14,665 nt of DNA from CAZBBB01 sp964490005 (GTDB lineage Bacteria > Planctomycetota > B15-G4), in NCBI GenBank assembly GCA_964490005.1, contig CAZBBB010000082.1, forward strand, positions 1 through 14,665, written 5' to 3'. A program made the position numbers and the translations under genes. The number at the start of each line of letters is the position of its first letter. Positions within the stretch are counted from its first letter, which is position 1. The notes beneath the pieces were generated by a model that saw nothing but the letters and a program-made list of their open reading frames with translations, did no database searches and was not told the DNA's origin. Below are positions 6,842 to 13,797 of the stretch, piece after piece.

Positions 6842-7773
6842 GCGGCGGCGATCGTCCGCGACGCGAGCGCCGCGTCGAGCACCGGCAGGCGCAGACCGTC
6901 GCGCGCGATGAGCCGACGCGCCTGGCGCGCGGCGGGCGCGATCCAGGCCCGCCACTCGTGCCCCTTGTCGCCGTAGGTGCCGATGGCCTTGCACAGCCGC
7001 TGCACGGCGACGCCCGCGACGTGGGGACCGGTGCCGGCGAGTTCGTCGCGCAGCGCGTCGGGGAGGCGCACGTAGGGGTCGTAGGCGAGCGAAACGCGGT
7101 CGTAGGTGGAGGGGCCGGCCAGCGCGTCCTGATGGTCGAGCATGCGCAGGCGGCCCTCGTGCAGCATGAGATTGCGCGCGTGATAGTCGCGGTGGCACAG
7201 CACCACCGGCGCCTCCAGGCAGGCCTGCACGAGGCGCTGCAGGTCGGCGGCCAGCGCGGGCCCGGCACCGTCGGCCAGTCCCAGTCCGCTGCGCACGAAC
7301 TGCTCGAGTTCGGTCGCCAGGCGCGCGCCGTCCAGGGGCGGGCGGGGCGAGGTCGGCAGCGAGCCGACCGCCTGCAGTTCGTCGATCAGCGCGAGGGCCC
7401 GGGCATAGAGCGGTCCGGCGGCGGCGCCGCCCTGCAGCGCGAGGGCCAGCGTCACGTCCCCGAGGTCCTCCTGCAGGATCCACCCGGCGGCCGGGTCGGC
7501 GTCGTGGATCGCCGGCACGGGCAGGCCGGCCTCGGCCAGCAGCCGCGTGGCCTGCGCGACGCGCGCGACCTCGGCCGGCGGCGTGCCCTTCGGGAAGAGC
7601 ATGGCCACGGCGCGCGCGAAGGGGTAGTGCAGCAGGCCGTGCAGGCGCGCGTAGCGGCGCGTGCTGGCCTCGACGGGCAGCCACTCGCTGCGCTCGCAGG
7701 CCAGGGGCTTGCCGGACTGTCGTTCCGCGAGGCTCAAGGCGGCGAGTCTAGCGGGGGCCGAGCCCGACTTCAC
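6838..7773 (-). CDS. Aminoglycoside-phosphotransferase-fold sugar kinase, AmgK-like
   Basis: Small-molecule kinase of the APH fold, 311 residues from the outermost GTG at 7773. The N-terminal nucleotide loop is VEASTRRYARL at 34-44, where AmgK-type enzymes have GDASxRRY. ILQEDLGD at 99-106 corresponds to the hinge. The catalytic loop HRDYHARN occupies 194-201 (D196, N201), and LDHQD at 212-216 carries the metal-binding Asp D213. The pattern HRDYHxRNLM plus LDxQDA closely follows AmgK, which phosphorylates the anomeric position of MurNAc, and the next gene is a MurU-like nucleotidyltransferase, as in the Pseudomonas amgK-murU pair. The start is uncertain: GTG 7773 sits inside a candidate -35 box, and a TTG at 7737, one base past the predicted transcription start, gives 299 residues. 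I prefer the TTG if that promoter is real. Another sugar or choline-like substrate cannot be excluded. Confidence 0.83.
   Translation of the reverse strand: MKSGSAPARLAALSLAERQSGKPLACERSEWLPVEASTRRYARLHGLLHYPFARAVAMLFPKGTPPAEVARVAQATRLLAEAGLPVPAIHDADPAAGWILQEDLGDVTLALALQGGAAAGPLYARALALIDELQAVGSLPTSPRPPLDGARLATELEQFVRSGLGLADGAGPALAADLQRLVQACLEAPVVLCHRDYHARNLMLHEGRLRMLDHQDALAGPSTYDRVSLAYDPYVRLPDALRDELAGTGPHVAGVAVQRLCKAIGTYGDKGHEWRAWIAPAARQARRLIARDGLRLPVLDAALASRTIAAA
7745..7773 (-). promoter_or_regulatory. Candidate promoter for the phosphotransferase unit (minus strand)
   Basis: On the minus strand GTGAAG (7773-7768) and TAGACT (7750-7745) are 17 bases apart. The -10 is good (TANNCT/T form); the -35 matches consensus at three of six positions. 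The predicted start near 7738 is one base before the TTG codon at 7737, so the message could be leaderless. It shares its -35 bases with the promoter on the opposite strand. Confidence 0.27.
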
Positions 7774-7797
7774 CGCGCGGCCCGCAGGCACTACAGT
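7769..7797 (+). promoter_or_regulatory. Candidate leaderless promoter for the HEAT/VWA gene (plus strand)
   Basis: TTCACC at 7769-7774 and TACAGT at 7792-7797 are separated by 17 bases. A start seven bases after the -10 box falls on 7804, the A of the proposed ATG, so the transcript would carry no leader. No Shine-Dalgarno precedes the ATG, which fits. Based on consensus matching only. Confidence 0.4.
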
Positions 7798-7803
7798 GAG
7801 GCG

Positions 7804-9351
7804 ATGCTCCGGATCGCGCTGTGCCTGCTGGCCGTGCTCGGCACGGCGACCGCCGTCGACGACGGCGCCGAACTCGTGGCGGAGTTCCGCCGCTACTACG
7901 GCAAGGATCGCAGCCCCGAGGAGCGCCGCGAAGCCGTCCTCGTGCTGCAGGGGATCGACTCGCGCATGGCGGCCGAGGCGCTGCTCGAGGCCTTCGAGGA
8001 CGAGGACTTCGCCGTGCGCCGCGCCGCCGTCGAGACGCTCGGCACGCACCGGCTGCCTGCCACGGCGACCTGGCTGGTCGAGGAGGTGCTCACCGACCGC
8101 AAGGTGGCCAAGCGCACCCTGTTCCGGGCCGGTGTCGCCGAGAGCCTGGGGCGCATGCAGCAGCCGGTGGCGTTCGAGACGCTGCGCGCGCTGCTCGGCG
8201 AGCGCGACCTCTCGTTGCGGCTGGCGGGCATCACGGCGCTGGGCTTCCTCGGCGAGGCGCGCGGCTGCGCCGAAGTCGGCCCGCTCGTGCGCGACGCCGA
8301 CGGCGCCGTCGCGGTCGCGGCGCTCGAGGCGCTCATCCGCATCGGCGACGGCCCGGCGAGCGGCGCGTCGGTCGTGACCGGGCTCGAGCATCCCGACTGG
8401 CGCGTGCGCGCGCGCGCCATCGAGGCCGTCGTCGCGCTCTCGGTGAAGGCCGGCGTGCGGCCGATCATCGAACTCATGGCGACCGAAGAGGGCCGGCTGC
8501 GGGGCGACGCCTACGTGGCGCTCAAGTCGATGACGCTGCGCGACTTCGGCGAGGACGCCGCCACCTGGCGCACCTGGTGGGACCGCACCGAGCCCTCCTA
8601 CGAGCTGCCCGACCCCAAGCTCGTGGCCGAGGCGCTCGAGCGCGCCCGGACCGAGGGCACCAAGTACACCGCCGGCCAGAAGGAGTTCCTCGGCCTGCAG
8701 ACGACCTCCGAGAACATCCTGTTCGTGATCGACGTCTCGGGTTCGATGGAGACGCCCTTCGGCGACCCCGAGCGCCTCGCCGCCACCGGGCGCACCTACA
8801 AGTCGCTGCAGCGGCTCGAGATCGTCAAGGAGGAGCTGTCGCACACGATCCGCGAGCTGCCCGAGACGACGAGCTTCAACATCGTGGCCTTCGCCACCGA
8901 CGTGAAGGCCTGGAAGAAGGACACCGTGAAGGCCAACGTCCTCAACAAGAACAACGCGCTGGCGTGGGTGGCGCGCCTCAAGCCGTTGGGCAGCGAGGCG
9001 CAGGGCTTCAAGGCGCAGACCGGCCTGATCGACATGCAGACCAACGAGGGTCTCACGAACACGCACCTCGCGTTGATGACGGCGCTCGGCGAGCCGCTCG
9101 AGAGCAAGGGGCCAGCGGACTTCGTGACGAACTCGCCGAAGAGCCCGCTCGACACGATCTTCTTCCTGACCGACGGCGAGCCGACGATCGGCAAGAGCCT
9201 CGACATGACCGTCATCCGCCGCGAGGTGCGGCGCGTGAACGAGTTCCGCGGGGTGCAGCTGCACGTGATCTACGTGGGCGAGTTCGGGGGCGACGACTTC
9301 AAGGTGCTGGCGCGCGAGAACGGCGGCGTGTTCGTCGCCATCGGCGGCTGA
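7804..9351 (+). CDS. Exported HEAT-repeat and von Willebrand factor A domain protein
   Basis: Protein of 515 residues. Residues 1-17 (MLRIALCLLAVLGTATA) form a signal peptide with an AxA-type cleavage site. About 40-245 are HEAT-like helical repeats (patterns such as VRRAAVETLG, LRLAGITALGFLG, VRARAIEAVVAL). A linker with TWRTWWD near 254-260 leads to a VWA domain from about 303 to the end. The metal-binding MIDAS is intact: D310-V-S312-G-S314, a threonine around T418-T420 and TDGEP at 456-460 (D457). Such domains mediate metal-dependent protein binding, and HEAT repeats serve the same purpose, so a periplasmic or surface binding or scaffold role is likely with no enzyme motif seen. It stands alone, divergent from the AmgK-like unit. 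The 31-bp gap and the candidate leaderless promoter fix the ATG. Confidence 0.88.
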   Translation: MLRIALCLLAVLGTATAVDDGAELVAEFRRYYGKDRSPEERREAVLVLQGIDSRMAAEALLEAFEDEDFAVRRAAVETLGTHRLPATATWLVEEVLTDRKVAKRTLFRAGVAESLGRMQQPVAFETLRALLGERDLSLRLAGITALGFLGEARGCAEVGPLVRDADGAVAVAALEALIRIGDGPASGASVVTGLEHPDWRVRARAIEAVVALSVKAGVRPIIELMATEEGRLRGDAYVALKSMTLRDFGEDAATWRTWWDRTEPSYELPDPKLVAEALERARTEGTKYTAGQKEFLGLQTTSENILFVIDVSGSMETPFGDPERLAATGRTYKSLQRLEIVKEELSHTIRELPETTSFNIVAFATDVKAWKKDTVKANVLNKNNALAWVARLKPLGSEAQGFKAQTGLIDMQTNEGLTNTHLALMTALGEPLESKGPADFVTNSPKSPLDTIFFLTDGEPTIGKSLDMTVIRREVRRVNEFRGVQLHVIYVGEFGGDDFKVLARENGGVFVAIGG

Positions 9352-9386
9352 GGCGCCGCCGTCGTGGAGGGGGGCGCGGGCGCGGC

Positions 9387-9415
9387 TTGCGCGGCCCGCG
9401 GGCGCAGGGCATGAT
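9387..9415 (+). promoter_or_regulatory. Candidate promoter for tRNA-Pro
   Basis: TTGCGC at 9387-9392 and CATGAT at 9410-9415 are 17 bases apart, giving a start near 9422 and a 5' leader of about 43 bases before the mature tRNA. The boxes overlap two competing short inverted repeats: TGCGC/GCGCA at 9388-9392 and 9402-9406, and GGGCGCA/TGCGCCC at 9400-9406 and 9417-9423. These could also serve as an end for the upstream gene. Confidence 0.35.
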
Positions 9416-9464
9416 TTGCGCCCCGCACGCGGGCCCGGCGCTCCGGGCGCGCGCGTCACGCCGT

Positions 9465-9541
9465 CGGGGTGTGGCTCAGTTTGGTAGAGCGCAGCGTTCG
9501 GGACGCTGAGGCCGCTGGTTCGAATCCAGTCACCCCGACCA
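9465..9541 (+). tRNA. tRNA-Pro, anticodon CGG
   Basis: Complete 77-nt cloverleaf. The acceptor stem CGGGGTG (9465-9471) pairs perfectly with CACCCCG (9531-9537); discriminator A at 9538 and encoded CCA at 9539-9541 follow. The D arm is GCTC/GAGC (9474-9477, 9487-9490) with GG in the loop. The anticodon stem CAGCG/CGCTG (9492-9496, 9504-9508) holds loop TTCGGGA, with anticodon CGG at 9499-9501 and G at position 37, typical of proline tRNAs. The variable loop is five bases. The T arm has loop TTCGAAT at 9519-9525, with one G-T pair closing its stem. It reads CCG, expected to be a major proline codon at this GC content. Confidence 0.97.
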
Positions 9542-9568
9542 TTTCGCCGGCGCCGTGCCGCGCGGGCC

Positions 9569-10507
9569 TCAGCCGGCCGGCGCCCGGCGCACCGCAAAGG
9601 CCGACAGGCCGATCGCCACGATGAACGCGAAGATGAGTACGTGGCTCACGATCGCGGAGGCCGCCGCCGCTTCGGCCGGCAGGCCGACGAGGGTGTACCC
9701 GGCGGTCCAGCCCGCCTCCCAGGTGCCGACCGAGGCCACCGGCGAGAGCGGCATCACCGCCGCGAGGTGCAGACCCGTGGTGCCCACGAGGCTCGCGGCG
9801 TAGCCGATGGACGCCGCGGCGGGGAGCGCCTGGGGGCCGGCCATGGCGGTCAGCGCCACGTAGCAGGCGGTGTAGGTGCAGCCCCAGGCGAGCAGCGTCG
9901 TGAGCAGCGCCGAGCCGAGTTGCGGGCCGCGCAGCGCCGCCACGTGGGCGGCCGCCTGCCCGAGGAAGGCCAGCGGGCGGCGGGCGGCACCCTGCAGGGG
10001 CGCCAGCCGGCGGCAGACCGGGCGCATCGCGAACAGGCCCGCGCTGAGCAGCGCGAAGACGATCGCCGCCCGCGGCCCGGTCGAGCCGTCGTCGCTGCCC
10101 GAGAGCGCGAGGCCCGCGAGCAGGTAGACCGCCACGCCGAGCAGGTCGAGCACGCGCATCACGCCCAGCACGGCGACCGCCTCCGACAGCGGACGGCCCG
10201 CCTCGCGGTGCAGCAGCACCGGCAGCGCCGCCTCGCCCGTGCGGAAGGGCAGCACGACCGCGAGCAGGATGTGGCGGGCGCACACGGACGTCAGGTGCGC
10301 GATGCCGCGCGCGCCCGGCAGCAGCGCCACCAGCCGCAGGCCGCGGAAGACGTAGCTGGCGAAATACGTGACGAAGGCCAGCAGGCACAGGCCGGGATCG
10401 AGGTGGGTCAGCGTCTGCGACACGTCGCGCCAGCGCAGGTCGGCGGCGCCGACGACGATGCCCGTCAGGACCGCGGCCGCGACGACGGGGACGAGCCAGC
10501 GCTTCAC
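9569..10507 (-). CDS. Flippase-like integral membrane protein (lysylphosphatidylglycerol-synthase TM domain family)
   Basis: Integral membrane protein of 312 residues with about seven or eight hydrophobic helices, the first at residues 4-21. It shows the family's conserved LPFRTGEAALPVLL segment at 86-99 (R89, G91, E92) and a following VMRVLDLLG at 116-124. This domain (UPF0104/TIGR00374 type) is found alone in proteins linked to lipid or glycolipid handling and fused to a synthetase domain in MprF. No synthetase domain is present here, so lysine transfer is not expected; a flippase-like or lipid-linked glycan role is inferred. The GTG start overlaps the methyltransferase stop (GTGA), giving a coupled two-gene unit. 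The stop lies 28 bases beyond the tRNA-Pro CCA, in convergent orientation. Confidence 0.85.
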   Translation of the reverse strand: MKRWLVPVVAAAVLTGIVVGAADLRWRDVSQTLTHLDPGLCLLAFVTYFASYVFRGLRLVALLPGARGIAHLTSVCARHILLAVVLPFRTGEAALPVLLHREAGRPLSEAVAVLGVMRVLDLLGVAVYLLAGLALSGSDDGSTGPRAAIVFALLSAGLFAMRPVCRRLAPLQGAARRPLAFLGQAAAHVAALRGPQLGSALLTTLLAWGCTYTACYVALTAMAGPQALPAAASIGYAASLVGTTGLHLAAVMPLSPVASVGTWEAGWTAGYTLVGLPAEAAAASAIVSHVLIFAFIVAIGLSAFAVRRAPAG

Positions 10508-11346
10508 GCCGAGGACGCATCCCGGCGACGGACCTCGAGCATCACGTACCACGACTGGCTGGACAGCAGCGGCACCCTCGCGAGCAGCCGGTCGACGGCC
10601 CGCAGGCCGCGGGCGATCGCGTCGGCGAAGGGCAGCTTCTTGAGCACCGGCACCAGGTCGGGGTTGTCGCAGAGCGGGTAGGCGATGAAGCCGAAGCGCA
10701 CCTCGCGCCGCACGACGAGCCCGGCCTGCTGCAGCAGCTCGCGCAACTGGCGTCGCGTGTAGGCCCGGTCGATCGTGTGGATCTTGCCGAAGCTGGGACG
10801 CCGCCGCACCCAGGCGCGGGCCGCGCGCGTGAGCAGGTTGTCGTTGGCCGGCTCGCCGAGGATCAGTCGCCCCTCGGGCGCGAGCACCCGCGCGATCTCG
10901 GCCAGCACGCCGACTTCGTCCTCCATGTGGTGCAGGGCCGAGCGGCAGACGACGACGTCGAAGCTGCCTCCCGCGAAGGGCAGGGCCGCCATGTCGGCGA
11001 GGGCCAGGTGCACGGCCAGCCCCTCGCGCAGCCCGCTCAGGTCGTAACCCTCGAGCATCTCGGCGCTGATATCGACGCCCACGACGCGCGCGTAGCGCTC
11101 GCCGAGCCGGTCGAGCATCACGCCCGTGCCGCAGCCGAGGTCGAGCGCCCGCAGCGCCGGGCCGGGCGGCGCGAGCGACATGAGGATGTCGTTGCGCTCC
11201 TGCTGGAAGGCCTCGGCGAAGGCCCAGGCCGAACGCCGCCGGTACATGTGCGCGACGCTGCGGTGCATCTCGACCTGTCGGCGCGTGTGGTCGGAGAGCG
11301 CGGCCATCGGCGGGCCAGTCTGGCACACGCGCGCGCGACGGGCCAA
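10504..11346 (-). CDS. Class I SAM-dependent methyltransferase (Methyltransf_11 type)
   Basis: Protein of 280 residues from TTG at 11346, or 267 from ATG at 11307. Counting from that ATG, motif I is LDLGCGTG at 55-62 and motif II GVDIS at 77-81. FDVVVCRSALHH and a following EIARVLAPEGRLIL segment complete the class I SAM-binding fold. The C-terminal part (GFIAYPLCDNPDLVPVLKKLPF) is not family-diagnostic, so the acceptor is unknown. Coupling to a flippase-like membrane protein and divergence from a Wzy-type gene suggest a lipid, quinone-like or glycan acceptor. The TTG start is preferred because a perfect AGGAGG lies seven bases upstream, rare in this window; the ATG has none. Confidence 0.85.
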   Translation of the reverse strand: MARRARVCQTGPPMAALSDHTRRQVEMHRSVAHMYRRRSAWAFAEAFQQERNDILMSLAPPGPALRALDLGCGTGVMLDRLGERYARVVGVDISAEMLEGYDLSGLREGLAVHLALADMAALPFAGGSFDVVVCRSALHHMEDEVGVLAEIARVLAPEGRLILGEPANDNLLTRAARAWVRRRPSFGKIHTIDRAYTRRQLRELLQQAGLVVRREVRFGFIAYPLCDNPDLVPVLKKLPFADAIARGLRAVDRLLARVPLLSSQSWYVMLEVRRRDASSA

Positions 11347-11352
11347 GACGGG

Positions 11353-11359
11353 CCCTCCT
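11353..11359 (-). promoter_or_regulatory. Strong Shine-Dalgarno (AGGAGGG) for the methyltransferase TTG start
   Basis: The minus strand reads AGGAGGG at 11359-11353, six bases before TTG at 11346. This is the only full anti-SD match I found at a gene start here. It is one arm of an inverted repeat CCCTC/GAGGG (11353-11357, 11363-11367). On the plus strand the other arm, GAGGG, lies five bases before a TTG at 11373 in the frame of the divergent gene. Confidence 0.5.
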
Positions 11360-11381
11360 CTCGAGGGCGGAATTGCCGATC

Positions 11382-13511
11382 ATGGGGACCGTGGGCCGCC
11401 CCCGCCTCAACGCCCCCGGTCGTCTCGCTCTCGGCCTCGCCGCGTGCGTGCCGCTGCTCGTCGACCCGTGGGGCGGCGACACGCAGTTGGCCAAGACCCT
11501 GCTGCTCACGGCCGCGGGCGCGCTGTGCCTGGCGGGGGCCGCGCGCGCGCGCCCGGGCGAGGGTGCGCGGCTCGCCGGCAGCCCGGCGATCGGGCTGCTC
11601 GCCCTGCTCTGCGGCTGGTCGGCCTTTCTGCTGCACCACCCGGGCAACGTCGAGATCGCGTTCACGCGCGTGCTGTTCCTGCTCGGCCTCGTCGGACTGG
11701 CGTGCGGCTGGCGACGCCTGGCGGAGGCGGAGGCGGCCGAGCGCTGGGCTTCGGGCGTGCTCGTCGTCGGCCTGCTCGCCATGGCGCTCGACGGCGCGGC
11801 CGTGCTGCTCGCCGCCGAACAGGTCTCGCCCTCCGCGGTGAAGCACGCCAGCTGGCTGTTCGTGCACAACAACATGGCGGCGAGCTTCGCGGTGGTGCTC
11901 GTCCCGCTCATCGCGGCGCGCGCGCTGGCGGCGCCGCACGCCGGACGCCGGCGGGCGTGGGGGGCGGGGTTGGTGCTCACCGTGCTCTATCTGCTGCTGC
12001 TGCGCAGCCGCGCCGGGCTGCTCGGCGCCGCGCTCGGCCTGGGCCTCGTCGGCCTGCTGGCGCTGCGCCCGGCGCGCGCGCCGGCCGCGCGCGGCCGACC
12101 GCGCCTGCGCCTCGCGCTGGCCGGCCTGCTCGTGCTCGGCGTCGCGCTGGCGCCGCTCTCGGCGGGCGTGCGCGGGCTGGCCAAGGACGTCTTCTACCGC
12201 GGCGTCTCGGTGCTCGGCCTCGACTTCGCCGACACCTCCTTCCGTCCGCTCATCTGGCGCAAGACGATCGAGATGGCGGTCGCGCATCCGCTCGAGGGCG
12301 TGGGCCCGGGCAACTTCCCCGTCGAGTTTCCGCGCCACGAGCGCCAGCTCCTGGCCAAGCCGCACGCGCACAACGACCTGCTGCAGGTGCTCGGCGAACT
12401 CGGCGTGCCGGGAGCGGCGCTGTTCGTCGCGACGCTGATCGCCGCCGCTGCGGGCCTGGCGCGCCGACGGGCGGCGGCGGCCGACCGTGCCGCGCGCTGC
12501 CACGCGGCGGGTTGGCTGGCGGCGCTGGTCGTGTTCGTCGTCGCGGGGCTGTTCGAAGTGCCCTTCATGCTGGCCTCCACGGGCATGCTGTTCGCGATGC
12601 TCGTCGGCGTGTCGGGTGCGGGTGTCGCGGCCGCCGCGCCGGCGCGCGTGCCGGCCCGCGTCCCGGCGCGCGCGCGGGCGGCGCTGGCGCTGATCGTCGC
12701 GCTGCCGCTGGCCGGCCTGTCGCTCGCGCGGCTCTCGTCGGGCCTGTACGCGGCGCAGGCCGAGGCGGCCTTGCGTGCGGGCGACCTGCCGGCGCTCGAG
12801 CAGGCCTGCGGGCGTCTCGTCGCGCTGCGGCTGGGCGTGGCCCACCCGCACGCGCTGCTCGGCCGCGGCCTGCTCGCGGCGGGCCGGGCCGAGGAGGCGC
12901 TGGCCGCCTTCGGGCGCGCGCGCCGGCTGTGGCCGTGGAACGCCGAACTGGCGGCGGAAGAGAGCGAGGCGCTGCTCGCGCTGGGCCGCGCCGACGAGGC
13001 CGTCGCGACCCTGCGCTTCGCCGTCGAGTTGAGCCCGACGCGGCGCGAGTCGGTCTACAAGCTCGTGCGCGCCCTCGACGACGCGGGGCGGCTCGACGAA
13101 GCCCTCGACCGTCTGGAGTACCTCGTGCGCAGCAACTTCGACGTCGGGCTCGACGCCGTGCAGCGCCTCGGGGACATGTGGCGTCGCGCCGCGCTGGCGC
13201 GCTCCGGCGAGGCGCGACGCGACGCGCTCATCGCGGCGCGCCACTTCTACGCGATCGTCCTCGACGACGGTCCGGCCGCCGTCGTGCCGATCGCCAACCC
13301 GGTGTTCCGCAACCTGACGCACGAACTGCAGATCCTGCCGTGCGGGCTCGACGGCTGGTGGGGCCACTACCAGCGCTTCCTCGACCAGGGCGGCTGGAAC
13401 CTGCCTGCGAGCGCGCTCTACACGTCGGTCGAGGGCGACGCGATCCGGCTGTACCCCGGCTGGCGCCTGCCGCTCGGCCCGCCGCTGCCGGGAGCCTGGC
13501 GCCGGCTCTGA
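11382..13511 (+). CDS. O-antigen ligase/polymerase-type (Wzy_C) membrane protein with C-terminal TPR region
   Basis: Joins or polymerises glycan chains at the outer face of the cytoplasmic membrane. The 709 residues contain about ten hydrophobic helices up to 450. Family marks are LLLRSRAGLLG (R208, R210), GVGPGNF at 307-313, and the periplasmic-loop signature PHAHNDLLQVLGELGVPG at 327-344 with H328, H330 and N331. A PARVPARVPARAR linker near 420-432 precedes the last TM helix. Residues about 455-600 show TPR-like helical pairs (for example LLGRGLLAAGRAEEALAAFGRA, LAAEESEALLALGRADEAVATL). The roughly 100 C-terminal residues have no recognised domain. An in-frame TTG at 11373 with a weak SD is an alternative start. 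It is divergent from the methyltransferase/flippase-like pair. Whether it is a ligase or a polymerase cannot be told from sequence. Confidence 0.88.
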   Translation: MGTVGRPRLNAPGRLALGLAACVPLLVDPWGGDTQLAKTLLLTAAGALCLAGAARARPGEGARLAGSPAIGLLALLCGWSAFLLHHPGNVEIAFTRVLFLLGLVGLACGWRRLAEAEAAERWASGVLVVGLLAMALDGAAVLLAAEQVSPSAVKHASWLFVHNNMAASFAVVLVPLIAARALAAPHAGRRRAWGAGLVLTVLYLLLLRSRAGLLGAALGLGLVGLLALRPARAPAARGRPRLRLALAGLLVLGVALAPLSAGVRGLAKDVFYRGVSVLGLDFADTSFRPLIWRKTIEMAVAHPLEGVGPGNFPVEFPRHERQLLAKPHAHNDLLQVLGELGVPGAALFVATLIAAAAGLARRRAAAADRAARCHAAGWLAALVVFVVAGLFEVPFMLASTGMLFAMLVGVSGAGVAAAAPARVPARVPARARAALALIVALPLAGLSLARLSSGLYAAQAEAALRAGDLPALEQACGRLVALRLGVAHPHALLGRGLLAAGRAEEALAAFGRARRLWPWNAELAAEESEALLALGRADEAVATLRFAVELSPTRRESVYKLVRALDDAGRLDEALDRLEYLVRSNFDVGLDAVQRLGDMWRRAALARSGEARRDALIAARHFYAIVLDDGPAAVVPIANPVFRNLTHELQILPCGLDGWWGHYQRFLDQGGWNLPASALYTSVEGDAIRLYPGWRLPLGPPLPGAWRRL

Positions 13512-13514
13512 GTG

Positions 13515-13533
13515 CCGCGTTTCCCGCGGGTTT
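13515..13533 (+). terminator. Short hairpin directly after the Wzy-type gene
   Basis: CCGCG (13515-13519) and CGCGG (13525-13529) are separated by five bases and followed by GTTT, starting four bases after the stop codon. The stem is short, so this is a weak terminator candidate at best. Confidence 0.25.
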
Positions 13534-13597
13534 CGCGCGCCGCTCAAGTCGCCCCGCGGCGCGTCCGAAGCAGGGATCCTCTCCTCCTTCTCCCAGG

Positions 13598-13643
13598 CCC
13601 GGGCCCTTGAGGGGGCAGCTCCCCTCAGGGGCCCGGGTTCTTT
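13598..13643 (+). terminator. Strong intrinsic-terminator-like hairpin before guaB
   Basis: A 17-bp stem is formed by 13598-13614 and 13621-13637 with a single G-T pair and a 6-base loop (GCAGCT). The run TTCTTT follows at 13638-13643. A polypyrimidine run (13579-13594) precedes it. It lies 86 bases after the Wzy-type stop and 154 bases before the guaB ATG. The simplest reading is termination of the upstream transcript. Regulation of guaB would need a promoter upstream of the hairpin, which I do not see. Confidence 0.7.
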
Positions 13644-13797
13644 GGCGCGGGACCGACGCGGGCTTCCAAGCATCCCCGGGATGTGGTCGAATTGCCCGAT
13701 GGAACAGGTTCTCCCGCCGTCGACTCCCTCGTCGCCCCGCGGGTCCAGCAACGTTGGATCCGTCCCCTCCGTGAACCCGGCCGACGCCACGCCCGGC
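13644..13797 (+). other. guaB upstream region, no confident promoter
   Basis: This stretch between the hairpin and the guaB ATG holds no clear sigma-70 promoter; the best pair, TTCCAA (13664-13669) and TCGAAT (13687-13692), is poor. The guaB frame stays open through it, with possible starts at ATG 13681, ATG 13699 and GTG 13771. The encoded segment is Pro/Ser-rich and unlike IMP dehydrogenase, so I treat it as an untranslated leader. Confidence 0.4.

Noticed and set aside
9542..9568. GC-rich repeats just after the tRNA as a terminator
   Set aside because: Several short GCCGGC-type strings pair ambiguously and there is no T-run or dominant stem.
7774..9597. Upstream continuation of the AmgK-like frame through the HEAT/VWA gene and tRNA
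   Set aside because: It runs antisense to a real gene and through a tRNA; kinase homology begins only near 7700.
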